From: Methanolobus zinderi
GTDB lineage: Archaea; Halobacteriota; Methanosarcinia; Methanosarcinales; Methanosarcinaceae
Direction: 5' to 3'
Length of the DNA: 64,000 nt
Assembly: GCF_013388255.1 (NCBI RefSeq)
Contig: NZ_CP058215.1
Span: forward strand, 1 to 64,000
Shown: piece after piece, positions 18,513 to 27,673 of the stretch
Position numbering within the stretch: position 1 is the stretch's first letter
How the letters are laid out: the number at the start of each line of letters is the position of its first letter
Position numbers and translations under genes: made by a program
Notes under the pieces: model-generated
What the model was told of the DNA's origin: nothing
Databases searched by the model: none
The model's input: the letters and a program-made list of their open reading frames with translations, nothing else

Positions 18513-19021
18513 ACGACAGGGCACAGATACATACCCTTGAAGGTCTTGCTGCCGCAATACTGATGACACTCACGATGCTGGCAGTTACCCAGGGAACTAC
18601 GATCGTGACCCCCCAGAACGAACTTGCCATGGATGTACAACTGGAACAGCTGGCTCACGATGCGCTGGCAATTGTGGATATGACCCCTGATACCGCAATA
18701 CAATACAACCTTACAGAATGTGTTTCAAGCTGGGATATGGGTGAATCCACAGGTGTAGGTGACAATCTGGAGAAGCTGGACGAAGAACTTGCATATCTGT
18801 TGCCGGGAATCCGGTACAATGTAGATCTTGTATATCTGAGCAGTGGTAAAGTAGTTACAAAGCCTGTAATAATAAACGGCATAGCTACTGAGAATGATGT
18901 TGTTGCCAGAAGGCTTGTAGCCCTAACGAACGAGACTGCCAGTACCATGGGAGGGGGATGGAACCTGGCTGACGATGAGATAAAGATAGTTGAAGTGAGG
19001 ATGACAGCATGGAAAGTCTGA
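18509..19021 (+). CDS. Pilin-like secreted protein, unit B, module 2, class beta
   Basis: A 170-residue homologue of 4670-5182. MNDRAQIHTLEGLAAA head, helix about residues 8-28, then TTIVTPQNELAMDVQLEQL, nearly the same in both units. ATGA overlap with the alpha gene and a 13-base overlap with the next gene. The C-terminal segment (GGGWNLADDEIKIVEVRMTAWKV) is almost unchanged between units, also at DNA level. Confidence 0.72.
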   Translation: MNDRAQIHTLEGLAAAILMTLTMLAVTQGTTIVTPQNELAMDVQLEQLAHDALAIVDMTPDTAIQYNLTECVSSWDMGESTGVGDNLEKLDEELAYLLPGIRYNVDLVYLSSGKVVTKPVIINGIATENDVVARRLVALTNETASTMGGGWNLADDEIKIVEVRMTAWKV

Positions 19022-19461
19022 AAGATGATACAAAAGGACAGTGGATAGCTCTTTCAGGGCTGGTCATATCACTAATAATCATATCACTTGCACTGCTGGC
19101 AAATCAGGCAGTTGTTGCAGGATTTTATTCTTCAAACGCTGCACTGGAACTGCCAAAGGAGAATATAAGGGAATTGAATCTGCAAACCCGGGAAAATGCC
19201 AGAATAGCCATGGATATTTCAAGGGAAATCAATGCAAGCAGCAACCAGAGCATTTCCACCGCCTATGCATCTATCTTTGATAGTTGCAGCTCACAGATGA
19301 GATACATCTATGCGCTACATGGTGAAACAATAGATGTTACACTGGCAAATATGACATATAATAATTCCTCATCCAGTGGACTTGTATGGGCGAATATAAG
19401 TTTCCAGGACGCAAAAACAAACTATGTGTCCGCTCCCGAAATAATAGAGGTGATTAAATGA
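19009..19461 (+). CDS. Pilin-like secreted protein, unit B, module 2, class gamma
   Basis: A 150-residue homologue of 5170-5631. MESLKDDTKGQWIALSG head identical in both units, helix at about residues 12-33, then PKENIRELNLQTRENARIA. Short sequon-bearing soluble part without known motifs. The start lies inside the previous gene and the stop overlaps the next start, so translation is coupled. Confidence 0.7.
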   Translation: MESLKDDTKGQWIALSGLVISLIIISLALLANQAVVAGFYSSNAALELPKENIRELNLQTRENARIAMDISREINASSNQSISTAYASIFDSCSSQMRYIYALHGETIDVTLANMTYNNSSSSGLVWANISFQDAKTNYVSAPEIIEVIK

Positions 19462-19901
19462 AGGTTTTTTTCAGGAATGAAGAGGGAGTTTCTTCACTCA
19501 TCGAATATATTATGCTTTCCGTGGTATGTGTTGGTTTTTTTGCGATCCTGTTCCTCAATTCAACCCAGGTCTTCCTGGACCGCCCTAATGAAGTGGTAGT
19601 AGAGGATGAATTCACCGATATAGGAAACATGATGAGCACAATGATAACGGATATGTATGTCATCCTGCCATCCAACGGACAGATGGAAACAGAGTACAGG
19701 ATACCTGCGCTAGCTGGTACAGGCACATACCATATAAACGCCGATGCCGCCACCAGCGACCAGATCATAGAGGTGATATCATATTCTACAGGAAAGAAAG
19801 TACGAGTGACAATTGGCGGAATAGCTTCAACAATGCCAATAAACGGAACCGCCCAGAGCAGTTCTACAGAACATATGATCAGTTATGACTCAACAAGATA
19901 G
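19458..19901 (+). CDS. Pilin-like secreted protein, unit B, module 2, class delta-like (SLxEY)
   Basis: A 147-residue homologue of 5628-6071 of identical length. Head NEEGVSSLIEYIMLS with glutamate in the pilin-like position, one helix (about residues 10-30), then FTDIGNMMSTMITDMYV. The C-terminal half (KVRVTIGGIASTMPINGTA) is the most conserved part between units. Ends with TAG, as does its unit A copy. Confidence 0.7.
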   Translation: MKVFFRNEEGVSSLIEYIMLSVVCVGFFAILFLNSTQVFLDRPNEVVVEDEFTDIGNMMSTMITDMYVILPSNGQMETEYRIPALAGTGTYHINADAATSDQIIEVISYSTGKKVRVTIGGIASTMPINGTAQSSSTEHMISYDSTR

Positions 19902-20616
19902 AAATAACGCTGCTGTTTCGGAAACACTGGGATATATCCTGCTGTTTGCGATCGTTACCCTTTCGATGGGTGTTATATATGCAATAGGGTATCCCGCCCT
20001 GCAGTCAAACATAGATGCAAACGTATTCGAAAGTACTGAACAGAATTTCATAGTTCTGCAGAGTAACATGGACAGGGTTGCCTTTGACCAGACACCTGTA
20101 AAAGTACTTCAGATGAAACTTCAGGAATCTACACTCTCAGCGAGCAACAGCTCATCAATAACCATTAGTTATGACAGTAACACTACGTATTATACTGCCG
20201 GAGAGATAGAATACTTGAGGAAAGATAATACGATTACGTATGAAATGGGAGGAGTATTCAAACATTATTCTCCCGACTCCAGTGTAATGGTATCAAAACC
20301 CAGCATATACACCGGAACTATAAATAATGTCAATTCAACTACTATTGGAATCGTATCTGTGAGTGGCAACCGATCTGTTTCAGGAAACGGTATCGCAACG
20401 ATCACAATGAAGAACAATAAGAGTCATATGAGTGCGAGTAGCGGGACAAGCGATCTTACTGTAAATCTCAGTAGTAGGTATGCACCTGAATGGGAAAAGT
20501 TCCTTGATGAGAATGGTTTTGAGATCATCAACAGCAATTCTTCAGTGGTTTCTGCTGTAAGAAAGGATACGTTCCTGATACTTAGCCGACATGTGGTCGA
20601 TGTTGATATCAGTTAA
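19885..20616 (+). CDS. Pilin-like secreted protein, unit B, module 2, class epsilon
   Basis: A 243-residue homologue of 6055-6789. Head QQDRNNAAVSETLGYILL is identical to unit A over the first 18 residues after the variable second position. Helix about 10-33, then GYPALQSNIDANVFESTEQNF. Ends RHVVDVDIS like its copy. Last gene of the operon; the 189 bases after it hold T-rich stretches (20634-20642, 20691-20699) that could stop both this and the convergent giant gene. Confidence 0.72.
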   Translation: MTQQDRNNAAVSETLGYILLFAIVTLSMGVIYAIGYPALQSNIDANVFESTEQNFIVLQSNMDRVAFDQTPVKVLQMKLQESTLSASNSSSITISYDSNTTYYTAGEIEYLRKDNTITYEMGGVFKHYSPDSSVMVSKPSIYTGTINNVNSTTIGIVSVSGNRSVSGNGIATITMKNNKSHMSASSGTSDLTVNLSSRYAPEWEKFLDENGFEIINSNSSVVSAVRKDTFLILSRHVVDVDIS

Positions 20617-20805
20617 AAATTGATTTCTTTATACTATTTTTTAATCTTACAGATCAGTCTGCGGGAGAACACAGGCAATACTAAAAAGAATCTTTTTTTG
20701 CCGCTGATCTCAACTGGAATATCAAAATAAGTTCAACCTAGTTGAATCACATATTTAGTTCTTTTTTCAGAACAGATGGTAGAAATAGAATACAAAAGAG
20801 ATGAT

Positions 20806-23800
20806 TTAACTTATTGTTATCATCCCTTTTGGTCTTACCACAAGCATATCTTTTGCTGTAAGCATATCGCTTACATTGTTGATATTATATGCCCGGGCAG
20901 TAATGTGGGCCTTTCCTGCGATAGCACTTGAGAAATCAACTGTGTCCGATCCTACTACAGTTATATTTACAGGATTCTGATAATTGTTGAAATAACCCAG
21001 ATCGGTTTCAAGTATTACATAGGCAAAACTTGAATTGCCTGTTACATCCTCTACGGTCAAAGTTATCCTGGAAGAATTGTCTATCAATACAAGATGGTCA
21101 TCCGGCACCATTTCCAGACTACCAAGAGCATATGTGAGAACACCTGCAACATTTCCTCCCAGACTTGCACTCCCACTGGCGGGCACATAGACAGTTACAT
21201 TCTCACCATCGAGGTCAGTGTATGTAACCGTGGATGACGGCATGATTATAGGCACATAGCCTGCTCCATCCACCCTCATCTGATACCATATACCCCATTT
21301 GTCACCTGAGCCCATTGTGGGCATCTGCCATTCAAGTGCAGACCTTGTACCGGAAGTTGTGATCGTGGGTTCAGCATTGCCTGTAGCTGGTGCTGTGGGT
21401 GCTACGAACAAAGTTGCATTACCGGTTGTTGAGTTACTGCTTCCCGGAATGTAGGTGGCCTTTGCCACCGAGAGTGGAGTTATGTAATTGTAAGGCACAT
21501 GTACACTTAATACAGGACCACCTGCGGAGAAGTTGGTGATCTGCATGGCAATACCCTGGAAGATATCCTTCAGAACACTGGAGTTTGGTGCAAAGTAGTA
21601 TTCGCCACCTGTGATCTCTGCGACCTCAGCAAGCACAGGGTCCACTTCGGATTCATCATTACCAAAACCCACAGTATATATGATGGTATTATTCTCCTTT
21701 GCCCTGTGAGCTTCCTCAAGCAGAGAATGATAACCTGCATTGTCAAGACCGTCTGTCATAATCACCATTGTGGAATTACCATCCACTGAAGATAGCTCGT
21801 TATTGGCAGCATACATACCTTCATCTATTGAAGTAAGTCCGTCTGCCGTCATTGTGCCTATAGCGTTTTCAAGGTGGGAGAGGGAATCATTTTCCAGAGT
21901 TGATGTTACACTGGCAGTCCACTGATTCCAGGAAACAGAAGTGATTTCCGGGTCACCTGCCAGTTCGTTGAACACCATATCAAAGCACTCATAGTACCTT
22001 GTTGACGATGTTTCAAGCTCTGTGACTATGCTCCATGAAAAGCCATCCCATTTTTGGATATTAAGATCGTAATTACCATCAGAGGTCATAAGGAAAATAT
22101 CATTACTCTCAGGATCAGGTGTAAGCTGGACCCAACGAGTATAACCGTTTCCACCAAGATCTGATGCTGATGATTCATCACTCCATGAAAAGCCATCCCA
22201 TGTCCGATATTTAGGAGTTGAACTGCTGTCACCCCAGACAACAACACCTTCACCACTGGATTGCTCAAAAGCTACATCAACAGATCTTCTTTCATACTCG
22301 TACACATTGTTCTCAATCTGTGTGGGACCAGACCATGTAGAACCGTCCCAGACAGCTATATGAATATTATCGCCATTGTCCTGTGTTGCCAGGAGTATAT
22401 TATCAGTGTTAGGATCCGATGCTGTCTTTATCCAGCAGATATCATCAGACAGGTCAAAAATGGTATATTCTGAACTCCATGAATTTCCGTCCCAGATACA
22501 ATAATTCACGTGTCCATCACTATCCGCCCATACTACCATTGCTCTTCCTGTAGTCTGCTCATAAGCCACGTCAAAGCACTGATAGACGCTATATGAAGAA
22601 AACCATCCCCATCCTTCACGTATCGCACTGGCACTATTTGTGACGGAATTGACATTTCCCCATGAATCACCATCCCAGACCTGTGCACGTAGATCCCTTT
22701 CATTATCAAGAGTCACAAGGACCATTTCATCTGAATAGGGATTTGCCTCAAGCCTTATCCATCCTGTATCACCTGCACCGGAATTGCTGTCGTCCACTGA
22801 ATTATCGGGACTCCACGAATTACCATCCCATACTCTATATCGAGGAGTCGCGTCATCTATATCCGTATCCATATAGGCTACTATCGCATCCCCTGATACC
22901 TGTTCGTACTTTAGGTCAAAGCCCCGTTGTTCATAGGAATAAAGATGTCCACTTAACTGATTCACACTGCCCCAGGAAGAACTGTCCCATACCTGTACAT
23001 TCACATCATTATTACTGTCTGCAGTGGCCATTATGATCTCAGAGTTCAAAGGACTTGATTCAAGGACCACGTAATAGGGGCTTCCACCGACGTAGTTAGC
23101 CGAACGTTCTGTTGACCATTCAAGGCCATCCCATACGCGATACTTAGGAGTACCGCCACCGCCACTGCTGTCATAGTAGGCGGTCATAAAAGAATCAGGT
23201 TCTGAAGTTGAGACGTTGATCGTAAACCGGGTATCTGTAAGTGTGCCTGCTCCTTTAACTACTTCCAGATGATATGTCTTCCCTTCTGAAAGCAGATGGG
23301 ATACTTCACATGCTCCTGTTCCTCCAGAGGAATCCAGGACCTCTATACCATCATAGAGATAAGCATCAATGGATGAAGTATCATCCCATGTGATATTGAA
23401 AGTATGGAAACCATCCGTTCCGGCTGTGAAATACCCTACCCAGCTACTATCATCGAGCAGGTAACTTGTCTGGTTATTACTTTCGACCACATCTTCAAAA
23501 CTATAAAGTGCAAGTCCCGCTTTGTCACCTCTGCTCTCGTCAAAACTGCTCATAAAAGCATGGGATGAAAGTTTGGCAGCACTCTTCTTGTCGATGAAAG
23601 TAGTAATAGTGAAGTCATCTGTACTCGTACCCATGACAGTTATAGTCCAGTAGCCAGTTTCAACTGTGTCGCTGTCATCATCCGGATACAAGTAAGAAAG
23701 CGGTTGAATCCATATGTATTCAGAAGTATCTCCATTGGGATAGTATCCTGTGGTATCTTTGTTGAGGCCGTACATCTTTCCAGAGGGACTGGTCAGCTGA

Positions 23801-26757
23801 AGATAGAAATCTTCTGCTGCATCCTCCCAGTCAAGTTGAACTTTAAGGTCATTTATTGTTTCATTAATAAAAATGTCTGTTTCAAAAGGCTCTACAAGAT
23901 TCACTGAACAATCATAACCGCCTGCATATAACTCAGTATCATCTGAATGGGATGCAATCTTTGTGCCATTCCAGAAAACTTCTACATTTCTTACACGATT
24001 ATTCCAATTGCTTCCAGTTTCATAGTCATGATAATCATAGAAAGTTATGGTGTTGATCCCTGGCTGCACATAAGCAGAGATATCGTATTCATAATCATCC
24101 CACTGTTCATTAATACCCGTATCATAGGAAGGTATTAATTCAAAATTGTTTCCGTTTATCTGAATAAGGCATTCACCGGCACTTGATCCGCCGTAAGCTG
24201 AACCTGCATCAAATACTGTGTCCAGATCATAGCCTTCGAACCTAAGCGTGATCCCTTCTATTGAAGATGGTGTCCCCAGAGATTCCTGGAAAGTATAATC
24301 ATAAGGAGTGAATCCCTCAACTCCATACTCTACATCAGATATATCATAATCACTCAGTTCCTGGGCAATCGTATTGTATATCTCACGCAGATCGGAACTG
24401 TCAGGTGCATTGTAGTATGTACCACCGGTCTCAGATGCGATATGCCTGAGCAGTGCTTCATCAAGACTGCTTCCCAGACCTATGGTATAGATTGTAACAC
24501 CATTTGCATTTGCAAATGCAATAGCATCTTCACCATCCCGATCATCTCCGGAATTCGTTTCTCCATCCGTGAGAACGATCATAACTTTTCTGGTATCTGA
24601 ACGGCCATGATTTATAAGAAGGTCATTAGCATCCGCCATTCCTTCACCCATTGCAGTCATACCGTCATCATCTATCGAGTCGATAGCACTTTTTACGGCA
24701 GCCTTGTTATCATATGAGTTCAGAAGCGTCATGTCCTTATCCACCCCGCTGGAGCTGGCAAATGAAACCACTCCTGCCTCAGAATTGGAAACAAGGTTAT
24801 CGGTGAACTCTTTTGCAGCATTCCTTGCATCTTCGATAGGGGTTCCTGACATACTTCCCGAACGGTCTATCACAAGTACCACATCAAGTGGAGTTCCCGC
24901 ATAGTAATCCGGATCCATACTTCCAGAGCGGTCAAGCACAAGCATGGCACTTGCAGCAGGCCTTACAATGGGAAGCTCTCCCTCGATAGAAATGATTGTT
25001 GTTACATTGATAAGAGACCCTGATGTCACCGATGTGGGTTGTACATTCAGGTTAACACTCATAAAAGGCTCGGCCTTTACGCTGATATTGGTTGAACTGT
25101 TCACATCTTCGCTAGCAGCCGTAATAGTTGTGTTTCCGGAGACATTTCCTGTGAAAGTACCATATATCCTTCCTTCGGAATCCGTTGTTGCATTGATATG
25201 GGTAGAATTGATTTCGTTAATTGTCAGTGTTCCCACGGTTGCGTTGCTATTGTTGAATGTGACATGAACATTAGGCAATGAATGACCCCATTCATCCAGT
25301 GCGACAAGGACTATACTTGATTCATGATTTCCACTCAATTCCCGGGACAGAACAGCGTTCGGAACAGAATATATATCTATCATTTCAAGTGGTCCCGCCG
25401 TGAAATAAAGTGTAGTGTTATTAGTGAAGCTGGTATACCCGGATTCATTCCTGTAGGTAGCTGATACTGAAAGGGATTCTATGTACGGAGTGGGACCTAC
25501 GATGGTATTTGCACGTCCCTGGCTGTTCAGTGGTACCAGAACCGAACTGCCGCTGTCCGTTGTGAACCTGACCTGCTCCTTGATGGGGGTTGTAAGTGGC
25601 AGTATCGGATTCATGAACTGATCCACTGGACGTGCGGATAGTGTGTATGTGTCCTGATTGTTTGACAGGGCATACTCAGGAGTATATGTCAGGAAGAATC
25701 TGTGTATCTCATCCGCAAGACCTTGTATAGTAATGTTTCCTGTGAGCGATGTACTGACAACAGATATAGTTATAATATTCGATCCCGCTCTTTTATCAGT
25801 TGTGAAAGTGTTGGACAACTTTCCGCTTGCATCAGTGATCCCACTATAATATTCAAGAGATGCAGAACTATATTCAACAGGGCTGTTATAAACGGTATTC
25901 TCCGGAGATGTTACACTGAAAGTAAGATCAACCTCAGGAGTCGGATTTGCGTACCTGTCATAAACACGCACATACATATTGTGGCTTGTATTAACAGTAC
26001 ATTCATCATTATACACTGCTGTTATCCTATCCGGTTCACCCGGAAGGATGACCAGCTCCGTGTAATTGGATGCAGAGCCTGTGGTTGATGTAATAGTGAT
26101 ATTACCTGAAATCGTAGAGTTTACAGAAAGAAAAGCACAATCTGACTCCGGGCTGCTACCCACTTCGGAAACATTCCAGTATGCATCGCCATTTTCATCC
26201 CGGCTTATTTCAAGAGTTGTGATCTTGTCATAGTTAATGGTAAATACGGGATTTAATGCAGGGCTTCCCGAATAGTCACTTACGGCAATATCCAGATTTA
26301 TTTTTTCACTGCAATTCGTATTATCAAAGACATCAACAGGTGTAAAAGTGATGTTCGTAATGCTGCCGGCAACATTTTCATACTTATCAGCATCTACCAG
26401 AATTGAATCAGCAGAAAGCGGATAGAAGGTAATATTTGTCAAATTATAAGTACCGCCTGAACTTGCATTGATATGGGCCGTTCCTGCGGTGGAGGAATTG
26501 AGTGAAACTTCAGCAATACCTGAAGAATCAGATAAAACAGATTCCTGATTCAATATCCCCAGATCAGTTGTGAAGTTCACCCGGGAATCATTCACAGGAG
26601 TTCCATTATCGTACATTATCGACACACTTAAATTAACCGAATTCCCCACACTACTCTGGACATCCCTGGTTAGAAATTCCATATCCAGGGCGTAAGCTGT
26701 AAAACTTAAAGTAAGAAGGAGAATAAAAGTAAGAATTAATCTACCGGGACCTTTCAT
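20806..26757 (-). CDS. Giant secreted VWA / beta-propeller / Ig-like protein, unit B
   Basis: 1983 residues from the ATG at 26757 (MKGPGRLIL), chosen because AGGTG lies six bases upstream and a signal peptide (about 1-24) follows directly; a GTG at 26766 overlaps that ribosome site. Domain order as in the unit A protein: Ig-like domains (25-595), VWA opening LVLDRSGSM near 605, complete inner VWA from about 623, P/PPC-like domains, propeller-type W-[DN]-G repeats (about 1196-1600), and a VWA remainder with STMVIMTDGLDNAG. It differs by an extra segment of about 125 residues (near 830-955) between the inner VWA and the P-like domain, resembling a carbohydrate-binding beta sandwich. No anchor is visible. 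Confidence 0.75.
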   Translation of the reverse strand: MKGPGRLILTFILLLTLSFTAYALDMEFLTRDVQSSVGNSVNLSVSIMYDNGTPVNDSRVNFTTDLGILNQESVLSDSSGIAEVSLNSSTAGTAHINASSGGTYNLTNITFYPLSADSILVDADKYENVAGSITNITFTPVDVFDNTNCSEKINLDIAVSDYSGSPALNPVFTINYDKITTLEISRDENGDAYWNVSEVGSSPESDCAFLSVNSTISGNITITSTTGSASNYTELVILPGEPDRITAVYNDECTVNTSHNMYVRVYDRYANPTPEVDLTFSVTSPENTVYNSPVEYSSASLEYYSGITDASGKLSNTFTTDKRAGSNIITISVVSTSLTGNITIQGLADEIHRFFLTYTPEYALSNNQDTYTLSARPVDQFMNPILPLTTPIKEQVRFTTDSGSSVLVPLNSQGRANTIVGPTPYIESLSVSATYRNESGYTSFTNNTTLYFTAGPLEMIDIYSVPNAVLSRELSGNHESSIVLVALDEWGHSLPNVHVTFNNSNATVGTLTINEINSTHINATTDSEGRIYGTFTGNVSGNTTITAASEDVNSSTNISVKAEPFMSVNLNVQPTSVTSGSLINVTTIISIEGELPIVRPAASAMLVLDRSGSMDPDYYAGTPLDVVLVIDRSGSMSGTPIEDARNAAKEFTDNLVSNSEAGVVSFASSSGVDKDMTLLNSYDNKAAVKSAIDSIDDDGMTAMGEGMADANDLLINHGRSDTRKVMIVLTDGETNSGDDRDGEDAIAFANANGVTIYTIGLGSSLDEALLRHIASETGGTYYNAPDSSDLREIYNTIAQELSDYDISDVEYGVEGFTPYDYTFQESLGTPSSIEGITLRFEGYDLDTVFDAGSAYGGSSAGECLIQINGNNFELIPSYDTGINEQWDDYEYDISAYVQPGINTITFYDYHDYETGSNWNNRVRNVEVFWNGTKIASHSDDTELYAGGYDCSVNLVEPFETDIFINETINDLKVQLDWEDAAEDFYLQLTSPSGKMYGLNKDTTGYYPNGDTSEYIWIQPLSYLYPDDDSDTVETGYWTITVMGTSTDDFTITTFIDKKSAAKLSSHAFMSSFDESRGDKAGLALYSFEDVVESNNQTSYLLDDSSWVGYFTAGTDGFHTFNITWDDTSSIDAYLYDGIEVLDSSGGTGACEVSHLLSEGKTYHLEVVKGAGTLTDTRFTINVSTSEPDSFMTAYYDSSGGGGTPKYRVWDGLEWSTERSANYVGGSPYYVVLESSPLNSEIIMATADSNNDVNVQVWDSSSWGSVNQLSGHLYSYEQRGFDLKYEQVSGDAIVAYMDTDIDDATPRYRVWDGNSWSPDNSVDDSNSGAGDTGWIRLEANPYSDEMVLVTLDNERDLRAQVWDGDSWGNVNSVTNSASAIREGWGWFSSYSVYQCFDVAYEQTTGRAMVVWADSDGHVNYCIWDGNSWSSEYTIFDLSDDICWIKTASDPNTDNILLATQDNGDNIHIAVWDGSTWSGPTQIENNVYEYERRSVDVAFEQSSGEGVVVWGDSSSTPKYRTWDGFSWSDESSASDLGGNGYTRWVQLTPDPESNDIFLMTSDGNYDLNIQKWDGFSWSIVTELETSSTRYYECFDMVFNELAGDPEITSVSWNQWTASVTSTLENDSLSHLENAIGTMTADGLTSIDEGMYAANNELSSVDGNSTMVIMTDGLDNAGYHSLLEEAHRAKENNTIIYTVGFGNDESEVDPVLAEVAEITGGEYYFAPNSSVLKDIFQGIAMQITNFSAGGPVLSVHVPYNYITPLSVAKATYIPGSSNSTTGNATLFVAPTAPATGNAEPTITTSGTRSALEWQMPTMGSGDKWGIWYQMRVDGAGYVPIIMPSSTVTYTDLDGENVTVYVPASGSASLGGNVAGVLTYALGSLEMVPDDHLVLIDNSSRITLTVEDVTGNSSFAYVILETDLGYFNNYQNPVNITVVGSDTVDFSSAIAGKAHITARAYNINNVSDMLTAKDMLVVRPKGMITIS

Positions 26758-26948
26758 TAAATACACCTGTCACCTTTTTTTATTACCGGAATACTCAAAC
26801 AACTTTGAAAACTATCTGATGCGCAGTTATCAATATATTACTTATTAAACATCTATATAAAATAAGATATATAAAAATAATGGAGATATCGTAATTCCTT
26901 GCAAAATGCTTAAATCCATAATACCTGTAAACTGCAGAGGTGAAACTC

Positions 26949-27380
26949 ATGAAGAAGGCAATCATCGAAACTGAAAAGGGTAAGATCGTACTGGAACTGT
27001 TCGAGAAGGATGCACCAAAGACCGTGGAAAATTTCGAGAAACTTATCAAGAAAGGATTCTATGACGGACTCACTTTCCACAGGGTAATACCTGACTTTGT
27101 TATCCAGGGCGGATGTCCCAAGGGAGACGGTACAGGCGGCCCTGGATATACCATAAAATGCGAGACAAAGGGAAACCCGCGTAAACACGGCACAGGTGCA
27201 CTCTCAATGGCACACGCAGGAAAGAACACCGGTGGCAGCCAGTTCTTCATCACACATTCCCCACAGCCACATCTTGACGGCGTGCACACGGTCTTCGGAC
27301 AGGTTATCGAGGGCATGGACGTTGTCAACAAGATAAAGGCAAATGATGTGATGAAAAAGGTCACTATCGTTGAAGAATAG
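26949..27380 (+). CDS. Peptidyl-prolyl cis-trans isomerase, cyclophilin type
   Basis: 143 residues from the ATG at 26949, which has GAGGTG six bases upstream; a GTG at 26940 overlaps that site. The whole protein is one compact cyclophilin domain of the short prokaryotic kind. [13 protein letters not shown] carries the catalytic arginine, followed by [31 protein letters not shown] and [12 protein letters not shown]. It catalyses proline isomerisation in folding; with no signal peptide it should act in the cytoplasm. Stand-alone gene, followed by a T6 tract at 27428-27433 that probably ends the transcript. Confidence 0.95.
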   Translation: MKKAIIETEKGKIVLELFEKDAPKTVENFEKLIKKGFYDGLTFHRVIPDFVIQGGCPKGDGTGGPGYTIKCETKGNPRKHGTGALSMAHAGKNTGGSQFFITHSPQPHLDGVHTVFGQVIEGMDVVNKIKANDVMKKVTIVEE

Positions 27381-27510
27381 GTTTTCCGGACTTTACCGGT
27401 GGAGTATTTCTGATACTCCAACCTCTGTTTTTTAAGATAATTAAAACAAACTAAATAATTAAAAATAAAAAGAGCATCATTATTCCATTGATGCTATGTA
27501 CAAACTGAAC

Positions 27511-27663
27511 TTAACTCATGCTGTAATGATATTGTTTACAGTCTTGTTGAACGACAATAGTACTCTCTCTCATTCTTACATATTGAAGTGAGCTTTCCTC
27601 TATTGGAGCATACTCACCTTCTTTTACGCGCTTCAAAAATGTAAACATTGACTCGTTCTGCAC
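27511..27663 (-). CDS. Small 50-residue protein downstream of the SDH-type proteinase
   Basis: Starts at a GTG (27663) with GGAGG six bases upstream and reads MQNESMFTFLKRVKEGEYAP...QYHYSMS, 50 residues, charged and with one cysteine. It begins 10 bases after the proteinase stop on the same strand, so the two are probably co-transcribed. No signal peptide or membrane segment, and I do not recognise the family. It could be a substrate, adaptor or regulator of the proteinase (speculation). Confidence 0.55.
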   Translation of the reverse strand: MQNESMFTFLKRVKEGEYAPIEESSLQYVRMRESTIVVQQDCKQYHYSMS

Positions 27664-27673
27664 ATACACCCTC

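Larger units (their letters stand above)
13731..26757 (+). repeat. Tandem duplicate of unit A (1-12349)
   Basis: Ten genes in a row, nine + and one convergent -, match the ten of 1-12349 in order, orientation, overlaps and class. Unit B also shows the two leading genes (12602, 13122) that unit A must have left of the window. Divergence is uneven: pilin-like genes differ at most silent positions, while parts of the giant genes are nearly identical. Confidence 0.85.
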
